Below, piece after piece: positions 17,354-26,514 of a DNA stretch of 64,000 bases. Below the pieces are notes generated by a model. The model saw nothing but the letters and a program-made list of their open reading frames with translations. It ran no database searches and was not told the DNA's origin. How positions within the stretch are numbered: position 1 is the first letter of the stretch; every line of letters begins with the position of its first letter. The stretch comes from CAZPXZ01 sp965221505. GTDB lineage: Bacteria; Pseudomonadota; Alphaproteobacteria; Rhodobacterales; CAZPXZ01. A program made the translations under genes and the position numbers. The stretch spans positions 2,046,001 to 2,110,000 of the forward strand of contig CBDCSI010000001.1 of NCBI GenBank assembly GCA_965221505.1, given 5' to 3'.

Positions 17354-18202
17354 ATGTTTCCACGACCGATTCAGAATGCCTCCCCCGCCGCGCGCGTCGG
17401 CTACCGGATCGCGCTGCCGATCTCGCTCGTAATCTGGCTCCTGCCGCTGATCGCGGTCGCGATCACCTCCGTGCGTTCGGCCGGCGACATCACCGCGGGC
17501 AACTACTGGGGCTGGCCGACCTCGTTCAACTTCGTCGAGAACTACACGGCGATCTTCCAGAACTCGCCGATCGGGCAGTACATCTTCAACAGCTTCAAGG
17601 TCACCATTCCGACGGTGATCGGCACGCTGGCGCTCTCCTGCATGACCGGATTCGCGCTCGGCATCTACAAGTTCCGCGCCGCAATTCCCTTGTTCTTCAT
17701 GTTCATCGCCGGGAACTTCATCCCGTTCCAGATCCTGATGGTCCCGGTCCGCGACCTGTCGTTGCAGATGGGCGTCTACAACACGACGCTGGGCCTGGTC
17801 CTGTTCCACGTCGCCTTCCAGACCGGATTCTGCACGCTGTTCATGCGCAACTTCATCAAGGCGCTTCCGAGCGCCCTGATCGAGGCCGCCCGCGTCGAGG
17901 GAGTCAGCGAATTCCGCATCTTCTGGTACGTGGTGCTGCCGCTGATCCGGCCGGCGATCGCCGCGCTCGCCGTGCTCGTGTTTACCTTCATCTGGAACGA
18001 CTACTTTTGGGCCACCGTGCTGACCCAGAGCGCGGATACCCAGCCCGTGACCGCCGGACTCTACTCGCTGAACGGCCAGTGGGTCGCCGCCTGGCACCTG
18101 GTCTCGGCGGGATCGATCGTCGCCGCCCTGCCGCCGGTGCTGATGTTCTTCCTCATGCAGCGGCATTTCATCGCGGGGCTGACGCTCGGGGCCGTGAAGT
18201 GA
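17354..18202 (+). CDS. sugar ABC transporter permease (MalG/UgpE type)
   Basis: A 282-residue inner-membrane protein with six predicted membrane segments and the EAA loop 'EAARVEGVSEFRIFWYVVLP' near residue 175-195. It pairs with the preceding permease to form the translocation channel of the galactoside importer. Its stop codon is overlapped by the GTG start of the GH36 gene (GTGA), tying uptake directly to hydrolysis in one transcript. Confidence 0.93.
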   Translation: MFPRPIQNASPAARVGYRIALPISLVIWLLPLIAVAITSVRSAGDITAGNYWGWPTSFNFVENYTAIFQNSPIGQYIFNSFKVTIPTVIGTLALSCMTGFALGIYKFRAAIPLFFMFIAGNFIPFQILMVPVRDLSLQMGVYNTTLGLVLFHVAFQTGFCTLFMRNFIKALPSALIEAARVEGVSEFRIFWYVVLPLIRPAIAALAVLVFTFIWNDYFWATVLTQSADTQPVTAGLYSLNGQWVAAWHLVSAGSIVAALPPVLMFFLMQRHFIAGLTLGAVK

Positions 18203-20292
18203 TTCGCCTCTGGCGGATCGACACGCCATCCCAGACGCTGGTCCTCCAAAGCCGGGACGGACGCCTACCCTCCGCCGTCTACTGGTCGGCCCCGCTGCCC
18301 CCCGGCGAGGACCTCGAGACTCTGGCGGACACGCTGACCCCGCCCGCGTCCAGCGGCACGCTGAGCGTGATCCCGGAGATCGGCGTGTGTCCGCTCGACC
18401 GGGACGGTTTCACCGGATTCCAGGGAATGGAAATCCGCGGCCCCGACGGCGCCGTCCTGTCGCCGGCCCTGCGGCTGTCGTCGGACCGACAGGACCACCG
18501 CTCGCTCCGGATGGAATTCGACGACGGCGTCGACGGCGTCTCCTATTGCCTCGAGGCGCAGGCGTTCCCGGATACGAACGTCATCCGGCTCTCGGCGACG
18601 GCCCGTCTGACGCGGGAAGCCGAGGGCAGAATTCTCTGGTTGTCGGCTCCGGTTCTTCAGGCGGGACCGGACGTGGAGGAGGTCGTCGAATTCAGCGGGC
18701 GCTGGTGCGGCGAGTTCCGGTCGCATCGGAGCAGACTGGTCCCCGGCATCCGGTCGCGGGAGAATCGCCTCGGCCGGAGCTCCCACGAGCACTATCCCGG
18801 ACTCCTCTTTCCCGCTCGGGGCGCGACGGAGAATTCCGGCGAAGCATTCGGCCTCACCCTCGGCCATCCCGGCGGACATCGCCATGTGGTCGAGACGCTG
18901 CCCACCGGACGCACCCAGGTCCAGATCGGCCCGGCGCCGGGAATCTGCCCCGCTGCCTCCGCCGTCGCCGGGCCGCTCTACGTCACGCGCTCCGGGAGCG
19001 GTCTCAACGGCGTCAGCCAATCCTTTCACGAGCATGTCCGTCGCCAGGTCCTCCAATGGCCAGATCCGGCCCGCCCGCGCCCGGTGCACTACAATTGCTG
19101 GGAGGCGGTCTACTTCGACCAGAATCTGGAGACCCTCTCGGAACTGGCCCGCCAGGCGGCCGATCTGGGCGCCGAACGGTTCGTCCTGGACGACGGCTGG
19201 TTCGGCAGGCGCGACGACGACCGGACCTCCCTCGGCGACTGGAGCGTGGACGAGCGCAAGTGGCCCGAGGGCCTCGCTCCGTTGATCGACCGCGTCAACG
19301 GTCTCGGCATGGGCTTCGGTCTCTGGTTCGAACCCGAAATGATCAGCGCCGAGAGCGCGCTGGCGCGACGGCGTCCGGAGTGGATACTGGGGCCGCCGGA
19401 CCAGCCGGAGGGACGCAACCAGCTCTGTCTGAACCTCGCTGTGCGGGAGGCGGCCGACGAGGTGTTCCGGCAGATGGACGCGCTCCTGTCGAACTACGCG
19501 ATCGAATACGTGAAGTGGGACCACAACCGCGTCCTGCCGTTTCCCGACCCGCGCCAGGCGGCCGCCGCCTGCGCGCTCCTCGCACGGTTGCGCGCCGCCC
19601 ATCCGGGCGTCGAAATCGAGTCCTGCGCCGCCGGCGGCGGCCGGGCGGACCTCGGGATCCTCGAACACACGCACAGAATCTGGCTGTCCGATTCCAACGA
19701 CGCGCACGAACGCCTGCGCATCCAACGCGGCGCCAGCTACTTCCTGCCGCCGGAAATCTGCGGCTCCCATGTCGGTCCTCGAACCTGCCACACCTCCGGC
19801 CGCACGTACCCCATGCGCTTTCGCGCGGCGGTGGCGGCGACCCGCTCGATGGGGCTCGAACTCGACCTGCGCGAAATGACCAGCGTCGAGCGTTCCGAAC
19901 TGCGACTCGCCATCGAGACCTTCAAGCGACGCCGCGCGCTCCTGGCGACCGGCCGGCTCTATCGCCTGGAGTGCTCGGACCCGAACCGGCTTTCCGAGAT
20001 GCACGTCGCCCGCGACGGATCGACGTTCGTCCTCTTTTCCGGTACCCTCGCGACCTCTCCCTTCACCGTCCCGCAACCCGTGCGCCTCGCCGGGCTCGAA
20101 GCGGATGCGGAGTACCGGGTCGTCCTCGAGAACGCCGACGCCGTCCCGCCGGGTCTGAACCGGGGACGCCGAAGCCGGTTCCTGCGCGGGCAGCCCGTTC
20201 GGGCGACGGGAGCCGCTCTGACGAACGCCGGACTACAGATGCCGAATTCGCATCCGGACACGCTATGGACCGTCATGGGGATACGACATTGA
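18199..20292 (+). CDS. alpha-galactosidase, glycoside hydrolase family 36
   Basis: This 697-residue enzyme hydrolyses terminal alpha-galactosyl residues (melibiose, raffinose-type sugars). The family 36 layout is complete: an N-terminal beta-supersandwich, then the (beta/alpha)8 barrel with 'FVLDDGWFG', the nucleophile Asp in 'YVKWDHNR' (near residue 440), and the acid/base Asp in 'SDSNDAHER' (near 500). The conserved 'GSHVGP' follows. No signal peptide is present, so it acts on imported oligosaccharide. GTG 18199 is chosen because it overlaps the permease stop and matches the family's N-terminus; the open frame extends upstream through the permease in the wrong phase. Confidence 0.93.
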   Translation: MIRLWRIDTPSQTLVLQSRDGRLPSAVYWSAPLPPGEDLETLADTLTPPASSGTLSVIPEIGVCPLDRDGFTGFQGMEIRGPDGAVLSPALRLSSDRQDHRSLRMEFDDGVDGVSYCLEAQAFPDTNVIRLSATARLTREAEGRILWLSAPVLQAGPDVEEVVEFSGRWCGEFRSHRSRLVPGIRSRENRLGRSSHEHYPGLLFPARGATENSGEAFGLTLGHPGGHRHVVETLPTGRTQVQIGPAPGICPAASAVAGPLYVTRSGSGLNGVSQSFHEHVRRQVLQWPDPARPRPVHYNCWEAVYFDQNLETLSELARQAADLGAERFVLDDGWFGRRDDDRTSLGDWSVDERKWPEGLAPLIDRVNGLGMGFGLWFEPEMISAESALARRRPEWILGPPDQPEGRNQLCLNLAVREAADEVFRQMDALLSNYAIEYVKWDHNRVLPFPDPRQAAAACALLARLRAAHPGVEIESCAAGGGRADLGILEHTHRIWLSDSNDAHERLRIQRGASYFLPPEICGSHVGPRTCHTSGRTYPMRFRAAVAATRSMGLELDLREMTSVERSELRLAIETFKRRRALLATGRLYRLECSDPNRLSEMHVARDGSTFVLFSGTLATSPFTVPQPVRLAGLEADAEYRVVLENADAVPPGLNRGRRSRFLRGQPVRATGAALTNAGLQMPNSHPDTLWTVMGIRH

Positions 20293-20404
20293 TCCGAATC
20301 GAGTCGCTGCCCGCGCGCACCGCACCATCACCGGGGAATTGCGCGAACGGACGGACGCAGTCCGCGAAGGCGCGCCCGGCCGGCCGGCGGCTCAGGCGCG
20401 GTTC

Positions 20405-21313
20405 ATGAGTCCTCCGCACTGGATCGCCGTCGACTGGGGGACGACCAACCTCCGGGCATGGTCAATGGACGAGGACGGCAGCGTGCGTGCCGCGTCGCGG
20501 TGCCGCGCGGGCATGAACCTGCTCGAACCGGGCGCGCGGTCGTACGAAGCGACGCTGCTCTCCCTGATCGGTCCGTGGCTCTCCGACGACCGGCGTACCG
20601 AGGCGGTCGTTTGCGGAATGGCCGGATCCCGGCAGGGATGGATCGAGGCGCCCTACCGGCAAGTCCCCGCGCCCGCCCTCGGCCCGAACGTCATGACGGA
20701 GGCGCCTGCGCGGGACGCGCGGCTGAGGGTGCACATCGTTCAGGGCGTATGTCAGGACTCGCCGCCGGACGTGATGCGGGGCGAGGAGACGGCGCTTCTC
20801 GGCCTCGCGTCCATGGTGCCCCGGTTCGACGGCACCGCAGTCCTGCCGGGCACGCACCACAAGTGGGCCCGGATCGCCCAGGGCGAAATCCTGCGCTTCC
20901 GGACGTTCATGACCGGCGAGCTCTACGGCCTCTTGAGCGAACGGTCGATCCTGCGCCACTCCGTCGCCGCGGGCCGTCTCCGGAGGGACGCGTTCCGGCA
21001 GGCGTTCGAGGAAGCGCTCGCACGCCCCGAGGGCGCGGTGGCGCGGTTGTTCGAGCTGCGCGCCCGCCACCTGCTCGAGGACGCCGATCCGGTCGAAGCG
21101 TCGAGCCGCCTGAACGGCTGCCTCCTCGGGACGGAGTTCGCGAGCGCGCGAGACTTCCTGGACTCGCACGACATTGCGGTCATTGCGGCGGGGGCTTCGG
21201 CGGAGCGGTTCCGCATCGCCCTCGAATGCGCGGGCAAACGGTTCCGGACGTTCGAGCCGGAGACCTGCGTCCTGAACGGGCTTCGCGCCGTTCGCGACTC
21301 GCTGGCGCCCTAA
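20405..21313 (+). CDS. dgoK: 2-dehydro-3-deoxygalactonokinase
   Basis: This 302-residue kinase phosphorylates 2-keto-3-deoxygalactonate at C6 in the De Ley-Doudoroff galactose pathway. The N-terminal phosphate-binding motif 'IAVDWGTTNLRAW', the segment 'VVCGMAGSRQGW' near residue 80, 'LPGTHHKWA' and 'FMTGELYGLL' are typical of DgoK. The start is the ATG at 20405, directly before the first strand. It lies between GH36 and the aldolase that uses its product, with short spacing, which makes the pathway assignment firm. Galactose dehydrogenase, lactonase and galactonate dehydratase, which make its substrate, are not in the window. Confidence 0.93.
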   Translation: MSPPHWIAVDWGTTNLRAWSMDEDGSVRAASRCRAGMNLLEPGARSYEATLLSLIGPWLSDDRRTEAVVCGMAGSRQGWIEAPYRQVPAPALGPNVMTEAPARDARLRVHIVQGVCQDSPPDVMRGEETALLGLASMVPRFDGTAVLPGTHHKWARIAQGEILRFRTFMTGELYGLLSERSILRHSVAAGRLRRDAFRQAFEEALARPEGAVARLFELRARHLLEDADPVEASSRLNGCLLGTEFASARDFLDSHDIAVIAAGASAERFRIALECAGKRFRTFEPETCVLNGLRAVRDSLAP

Positions 21314-21316
21314 GGC

Positions 21317-21322
21317 AGGAGG
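21317..21322 (+). promoter_or_regulatory. perfect Shine-Dalgarno before a non-standard start codon
   Basis: AGGAGG lies five bases before an in-frame ATC (21328), just after the dgoK stop. No ATG, GTG or TTG occurs at a usable distance in the aldolase frame, so this ribosome site is the main evidence for where the aldolase begins. Confidence 0.6.
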
Positions 21323-21327
21323 CTCCG

Positions 21328-21939
21328 ATCCGAAGCCTGATCGCCATTCTGCGCGGCGTCCGGCCGGCCGAATCGGTCGAGATCGCGTCCGCAGCGATCG
21401 AGAGCGGGATCCCGATGGTGGAGATTCCGCTCAACTCCCCGGATCCGCTCTCGAGCGTCGCCCGGATCGCACGAGAACTGTCGGGGCGATGCAGGATCGG
21501 GGCCGGAACCGTCCTGGACCCCGCCGACGTGCGCAGAATCGCCGAAGCCGGCGGCCAGTTCGTCGTATCGCCCAATTTCGATGCGGCAGTGGTGGCCGAG
21601 TGCGGCTCGCTGGGCCTCGCCTGCTATCCGGGCGTGTTTACGGCGAGCGAGTGTTTCGCCGCGCTGAAGGCCGGCGCCGACGGGTTGAAGATCTTTCCGG
21701 CCGAGATCATGGGGCCCTCGGGCGTCCGGGCGCTGCGCGCGGTTCTCCCTCGGGACGTTTCCGTTTACGCCGTCGGCGGCGCCAATCCGGATCGGTTCGC
21801 CGCGTGGCGGGCGGCGGGCGTGAACGGATTCGGCCTCGGAGCCTATCTCTATCGCGCCGGCCGTTCGGTGTCGGAGGTGCGCGAGCGGGCGGAACGATGC
21901 GTATCCGCCTACGACGCGCTCCCGGATCGGAACCGGTGA
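21328..21939 (+). CDS. dgoA: 2-dehydro-3-deoxy-6-phosphogalactonate aldolase
   Basis: This aldolase of about 203 residues splits 2-keto-3-deoxy-6-phosphogalactonate into pyruvate and glyceraldehyde-3-phosphate, the step after DgoK. It has 'LIAILRGV' at the extreme N-terminus, the catalytic Glu in 'MVEIPLNSP', 'GAGTVLDPADV', and the Schiff-base Lys in 'GADGLKIFPAE' near residue 120. Homologues start a few residues before 'LIAILRG', which places initiation at the ATC of 21328 behind a perfect AGGAGG, or at the CTG of 21337; neither is a normal start codon. The stop overlaps the GTG of the GH42 gene. The product call is secure; the start is unusual and could hide a sequence error. Confidence 0.9.
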   Translation: MRSLIAILRGVRPAESVEIASAAIESGIPMVEIPLNSPDPLSSVARIARELSGRCRIGAGTVLDPADVRRIAEAGGQFVVSPNFDAAVVAECGSLGLACYPGVFTASECFAALKAGADGLKIFPAEIMGPSGVRALRAVLPRDVSVYAVGGANPDRFAAWRAAGVNGFGLGAYLYRAGRSVSEVRERAERCVSAYDALPDRNR

Positions 21940-23867
21940 CCGAAGAGCGGGCAGGGCCTGCGCTCGGGGTCTGCTATTACCCGGAGCACTGGCCGGAGAG
22001 CGAATGGGCGCGGGACGCGCGGCGGATGGCGGAGGTCGGGCTGCAGTGGGTCCGCATCGGCGAATTCGCCTGGTCGCGGCTCGAACCCTCGCCGGGGGAC
22101 CTGAACTTCGGGTGGCTCGACCGGGCGATCGACGTTCTGGGATCGGTCGGGTTGCGCGTCGTCCTCGGCACCCCGACCGCGACGCCGCCGCGCTGGATGC
22201 TCGAGCGCCACCCCGACATGCTGGGGGTCGACCGGGAAGGCCGGCCGAGAAAATTCGGCTCCCGGCGCCATTACTGCTTCTCGCATCCGGGCTACGGGGA
22301 GGAGTGCGACCGGATCGTCCGACTCCTGGCGGCGCGCTACGGCGCGAACCCGCATGTCCGGGCATGGCAGACGGACAACGAGTACGGTTGCCACGACACG
22401 ACGCTCTCCTGGTCCGAACACGCCCGCAGGGGCTTCCGGGACTGGCTCGCGGACCGGTACGGCCAGATCGACTGCCTGAACCGCGCCTGGGGAAACGCGT
22501 TCTGGTCCATGGAATACCGGAGCTACCGGGAAATCGACCTCCCGAACCTGACCGTGACCGAGCCCAACCCGGCGCACGTCCTCGACTTCCGGCGGTATTC
22601 CTCCGAGCGGGTCGTGGCGTTCAACCGCCGGCAGGCGGAGATCGTACGCGCCCATACGCAGGCGCCGGTCTCACACAATTTCATGGGGCGCCACACTTCC
22701 TTCGACCATTTCGAACTGGCGCGCGACCTGGACATCGCCGCCTGGGACAGCTACCCGCTCGGGTTTCTGGACGAGAGGACGGACGTGGACGACCGCTGGA
22801 TCCGGCGTTTCGCGCGGCAGGGCGACCCGGACTTTCAGGCCTTTCACCACGACCTCTACCGGGCCGCCGGGCGCGGCCGCATGTGGGTGATGGAGCAGCA
22901 GCCCGGCCCGGTGAACTGGGCGTCCCACAATCCGGCGCCGCTCGACGGCATGGTACGGCTCTGGAGCTGGGAGGCCGTGGCGCACGGCGCCGAGACAGTT
23001 TGCTACTTTCGCTGGCGGCAGGCGCCCTTCGGCCAGGAGCAGATGCATGCGGGGCTGCTCCGCCCGGACGGACACGCCGCTCCGGCGCTCGAGGAAGTCG
23101 CCCGAACCGCCCGGGAATTGCGCGACCGACCCCCGCTCGGTCCCGGCCCGCGGCATGCGGCGCTGATCTTCGACTACGAGAGCGCCTGGGCATGGGAAGC
23201 CCAGCCGCACGGGGCGGGCTTCGGATATCTGAGTCTATTGCTCTCCTTCTATCGAGCGCTGCGCCGGAACGCGCTGAACGTGGACGTCCTGCCCGCGACT
23301 TCGGAGGATCTCTCCGGTTACGGACTGATCGTCGTCCCGGGACTGTTCGCCTGGCCCGCCGGGCTGAAGGAACGACTCGCGACGAGCGGTTCCGTCGTCC
23401 TCCTCGGGCCGAGAACCGGATCCCGCACGGCGGAATTCCGCATACCGGACGCCCTGCCCCCGGACTGGGACGCGCCCGGAGTCACGGTGGAGCGGGTGGA
23501 GAGCCTTCGGCCCGACCTGCGCGTACCGCTCTCCGCAGGGGGCGCCGTCCATACCTGGGTAGAGCGCTGTTCCGGCGAAGCGGAGGTCGTCGAGCGTACG
23601 CGCTCAGGCCTGCCGATCCTGTTTCGGCGGGGAAGGATCCGGTATCTCGCCGGATGGCCGGACGCGGAGGCGATGCATCGCATCCTGCGCGAGGCGGCGA
23701 CGGAGGCCGGCCTGCCGGCGTTCGACCTGCCGGACTGCCTCCGAACCCGGGTAACGGACCGGGGTCGCTTCTGGGCGAACTACGGAGGCGAACCGGTTCC
23801 GCCAGGCTCGGTGCGCGGTTTGGAGAGGGGACTCTCGCCTGCCGATATCGCATGGACGCGGACGTAA
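21936..23867 (+). CDS. beta-galactosidase, glycoside hydrolase family 42
   Basis: A 643-residue enzyme that cleaves terminal beta-galactosyl bonds. The N-terminus 'GVCYYPEHWPESEW' is diagnostic for family 42. The acid/base Glu is in 'QTDNEYG' (near residue 149) and the nucleophile Glu in 'WVMEQQPG' (near residue 320). The middle trimerisation domain and a C-terminal beta domain complete the family's normal length. There is no signal peptide. The GTG at 21936 overlaps the aldolase stop (GTGA), so it is the last gene of the galactoside operon. With GH36 it lets one importer feed both alpha- and beta-galactosides into the pathway. Confidence 0.93.
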   Translation: MTEERAGPALGVCYYPEHWPESEWARDARRMAEVGLQWVRIGEFAWSRLEPSPGDLNFGWLDRAIDVLGSVGLRVVLGTPTATPPRWMLERHPDMLGVDREGRPRKFGSRRHYCFSHPGYGEECDRIVRLLAARYGANPHVRAWQTDNEYGCHDTTLSWSEHARRGFRDWLADRYGQIDCLNRAWGNAFWSMEYRSYREIDLPNLTVTEPNPAHVLDFRRYSSERVVAFNRRQAEIVRAHTQAPVSHNFMGRHTSFDHFELARDLDIAAWDSYPLGFLDERTDVDDRWIRRFARQGDPDFQAFHHDLYRAAGRGRMWVMEQQPGPVNWASHNPAPLDGMVRLWSWEAVAHGAETVCYFRWRQAPFGQEQMHAGLLRPDGHAAPALEEVARTARELRDRPPLGPGPRHAALIFDYESAWAWEAQPHGAGFGYLSLLLSFYRALRRNALNVDVLPATSEDLSGYGLIVVPGLFAWPAGLKERLATSGSVVLLGPRTGSRTAEFRIPDALPPDWDAPGVTVERVESLRPDLRVPLSAGGAVHTWVERCSGEAEVVERTRSGLPILFRRGRIRYLAGWPDAEAMHRILREAATEAGLPAFDLPDCLRTRVTDRGRFWANYGGEPVPPGSVRGLERGLSPADIAWTRT

Positions 23868-23967
23868 GCAAACTTGAGCCGACCTACCGTCCGGTCGCCA
23901 TTGCGACGCCGTCCAGGTCCAGGGCTTCGCATGCGACCCGTTCGATACTGCGCACCGGAACGAGATT

Positions 23968-24005
23968 GCGGCCCGCTGTGCCATCATGCAGGCACAGCGG
24001 GCCGC
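23968..24005. terminator. bidirectional hairpin between convergent genes
   Basis: A perfect 15-bp inverted repeat (GCGGCCCGCTGTGCC and its complement) with an 8-base loop lies in the 247-bp gap between the rightward GH42 gene and the leftward secreted-protein gene. It has no T run on either strand, so it may stop RNA polymerase poorly alone, but its placement and strength suit a shared transcription end or an mRNA-stabilising hairpin. Confidence 0.6.
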
Positions 24006-24114
24006 GGATCCACTCAAATTCGATCACTCGCCTTCCCGTGTCTGTGCACCCCCAATTTCTCTCTCGTTCCCGGACAGGGCCAGAAGCGCTTCCCGCGTTC
24101 GGTCGCTGCCGGAG

Positions 24115-25128
24115 CTAGAATTTGATGCTCAGGCCGATCTGGATGTCGTCGGCGTCTCGGCCGGTTCCCGGAGCCTCCGTGGAGAAACAGGAGCACGCCT
24201 CGTCTCCGTCTTCGGACTCGATGCAGTAGCTGACGCTGTACCCTGTCTCGAATCCGACGCCCATACCGATCACGTGGTTGTCCGGGTCTCCGTACGACCG
24301 ACCCCCGAGCCAGTCGTCCTGCCCGACGTCCCCGACGAGTCCGGCGTTCTCGTCTTCTTCTCCTGTCGCATCGACTGGCCCGCTCCCCTTTCGGGTCTGT
24401 TCGGCCATCAGGAGCGCCTGGCCGTCGGTCAGGATGCCGGTCGGTTCCAGCCCATGCTGTTTCTGCCACTCGACGATCGCGAGCGTCAGCGCCTCTGCCA
24501 CTCCCCCTGCCTGGCCCGCTCGCTTTGCAGCCTCACCGTCGGCCGCGCGATCGGCGACAGCGCGGCTCTCTTGCAACTCCTGTCGGAGATACGCGATCTC
24601 GTCGATGAGGCGACGAATCTCCTCCTGCAGACTGGAGAACGCATTGTCCTGCCCCCAAGGATCGTATGCTCCGTCGAACGGATAAAGGCCGCAACCGTAG
24701 CTAATGCAATCCACGGTCGGCTTCTTGTCTTCCCACGGCTCGTAATCGTCAAACGAAATGCCGAAGCGAATCCAGTCATCCGAAGACTTGTCGCTGACTG
24801 ACGAATTCGTCCACGACCATTCGAATTCCGAGAGGCTCGGGACGTCGACGAACGCTTTCTCCCCGCCCATACTCCAGCACGTCCCGCAGGGCACGTCCGA
24901 ACGGCAATTCGACGACGGTTCGCAGCCTGCACGCTCCCATTCTTCCGAGTCGCCGTCGCAGTTAAGCACGGGAGCGTAGGACCCGAAGTCGTAACCCGCT
25001 ATCTCCTGAACCACACAGTCGTTGAGGCTAAACTTGATCGGCTCGCTCGAACTCGTCGCAGCGCCAGCGCCGACGGTGAAAGCGACGACAGCCACGGTTG
25101 CAATTGCACCAGGGATCGCTCTATGCAT
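24115..25128 (-). CDS. secreted cysteine-rich protein with coiled coil and peptidoglycan-binding-like segment
   Basis: A 337-residue protein I cannot assign to a named family. The ATG has GGAGGG about seven bases upstream, followed by a good signal peptide ('IATVAVVAFTVGAGA', cut near 23). Residues 35-160 are acidic and cysteine-rich; the whole protein has 11 cysteines, several in close pairs such as 'CGTC', suggesting disulfides. About 165-205 is a heptad-rich coiled coil ('LQEEIRRLIDEIAYLRQELQ'). Next comes 'IVEWQKQHGLEPTGILTDGQ', which resembles a peptidoglycan-binding type 1 repeat. The C-terminus 'IQIGLSIKF' ends in Phe like an outer-membrane strand. A periplasmic or envelope role is inferred. 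It stands alone, convergent with the galactoside operon. Confidence 0.72.
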   Translation of the reverse strand: MHRAIPGAIATVAVVAFTVGAGAATSSSEPIKFSLNDCVVQEIAGYDFGSYAPVLNCDGDSEEWERAGCEPSSNCRSDVPCGTCWSMGGEKAFVDVPSLSEFEWSWTNSSVSDKSSDDWIRFGISFDDYEPWEDKKPTVDCISYGCGLYPFDGAYDPWGQDNAFSSLQEEIRRLIDEIAYLRQELQESRAVADRAADGEAAKRAGQAGGVAEALTLAIVEWQKQHGLEPTGILTDGQALLMAEQTRKGSGPVDATGEEDENAGLVGDVGQDDWLGGRSYGDPDNHVIGMGVGFETGYSVSYCIESEDGDEACSCFSTEAPGTGRDADDIQIGLSIKF

Positions 25129-26514
25129 CTTCGGTCCCTCCTATCGTTGGCCCGCGCGGTGCGCGCGAGCGGAAACTGACAAATTACCGCTAGCATAGAG
25201 GGTTTCGGCCTCCGATGCAAGATTTTTGCCATCATTGGCGTTTATTTCTTGGATAGATTTTCCGGCAGTCCTGACCCCATCCATTCTTTTGCGGAAACAA
25301 CTAGACTTTTTCGCTACCCTGCATGGTCGGCAAACGCCAGGTCCGACAATTCTGCGTAAAGGCAAGAACTTGACTTCGATCGCCGATCGTTTCGGCAATG
25401 GAAATCTTGCATGTCTCGATCCATGCCACGGGTTCAATTTGCGCCTGCCTATCCGGCCGAGCAACGCCAACTTGCGTGTCCGGCACACGGTTCAAGAAGA
25501 GGAGCGCAAGGTCGCGCTTCCGTTTTCGCGGGCATACCCTAAACCGAATCGGTGCGTTCGACGAATCGGCGTGCTGTGCGAATCGTCGCCCGGACCGACG
25601 TCCTCCGCCACCTGACGCGCGCACTGCCTGCGGGACCGATTCGCGGTGCAAGGATCGCCGTGCCGAATCGCCTGCCCCCTTCTCGCCTTGTCCTCGCCTC
25701 TCGGCAGGGGTAGCCGGCGACATCGACGCGCTTCGGTCCATCCATCGACGAGCGGTGTCGGTGCCGAGATCCGCGAGGCAGCGGCAACCGTCCGGCCGTC
25801 GCCGGAGACGAGCCGAAAGAGCGCCGAACCGGGTTCGACGGCCCGTTGCGACGTCCTGCCCGCGTGTCGAGATCATGGAGCGAGAACGCGCCAGTCGCGA
25901 ACGGGACCCTCGCGCATTCGCCGCGCGGACCGACCGGTTTTCCGGAGAAACGATTGCGCCTCGCTCCGGAGAGTCTTGCCGTCGCTTCCGGAGGAGCTCG
26001 ACCTGGGGCGCCTCGCTGCGCCACGGTCGCAAAGGAGGTCCAGGGCAGCCGTCACACGCCGGTCCCGGCGAGGACCACGCGGGTACATGCCAGCCCAGGC
26101 CTTGTTGGACGTGCGGTTGGTCGTCCGTATCGGAGCCGGTATGATTCCGCCTCAACGAGTTCCTGGAGACGACGATGTCCCTTTCCGTCCCGTGCGACAG
26201 TCATGATCTCAAAGCGCCGCCGGTTCCGCTTTGCCGCCAGAGGATCCCGAAGCCCGGGTCGGAACCAGCCGGGTCAGACCCGGACAGGCCCGAAACGAAT
26301 CGCCCGATGCTGCGCGAATGCGATGCCCCGGACTCCGCCGCGGGAGCGAGACCTCCGAGCGTCCGGGTCCGCACCGGCAGTACGCTCCCGTCGACGGACC
26401 ACCGGCGTTGAACGGGACGGTCTTGCAGGCTACGACGCTTAGAGACGCGCTTTCCGAAGGCCGTTCCTGTCTTCCGCGCGCGCCGGAGTCCCGCCCGCTG
26501 CCGGGACTGCGACG
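25129..26514. other. 1.4-kb region without a supportable gene
   Basis: The first 120 bases are AT-richer and must carry the promoter and ribosome site of the leftward secreted-protein gene. The remainder is GC-rich with open frames on both strands, none with recognisable motifs; all are rich in Arg, Pro and Ser. An ATG at 26175 has a fair GGAG site but leads into a frame without protein-like composition. This may be decayed sequence or an untranslated regulatory region upstream of the creatininase operon. Confidence 0.45.

Noticed and set aside
25301..26155. 284-codon minus-strand ORF in the gap before the creatininase operon
   Set aside because: No recognisable motif, Arg/Ser/Pro-rich, no ribosome site, and equally long frames exist on the other strand.
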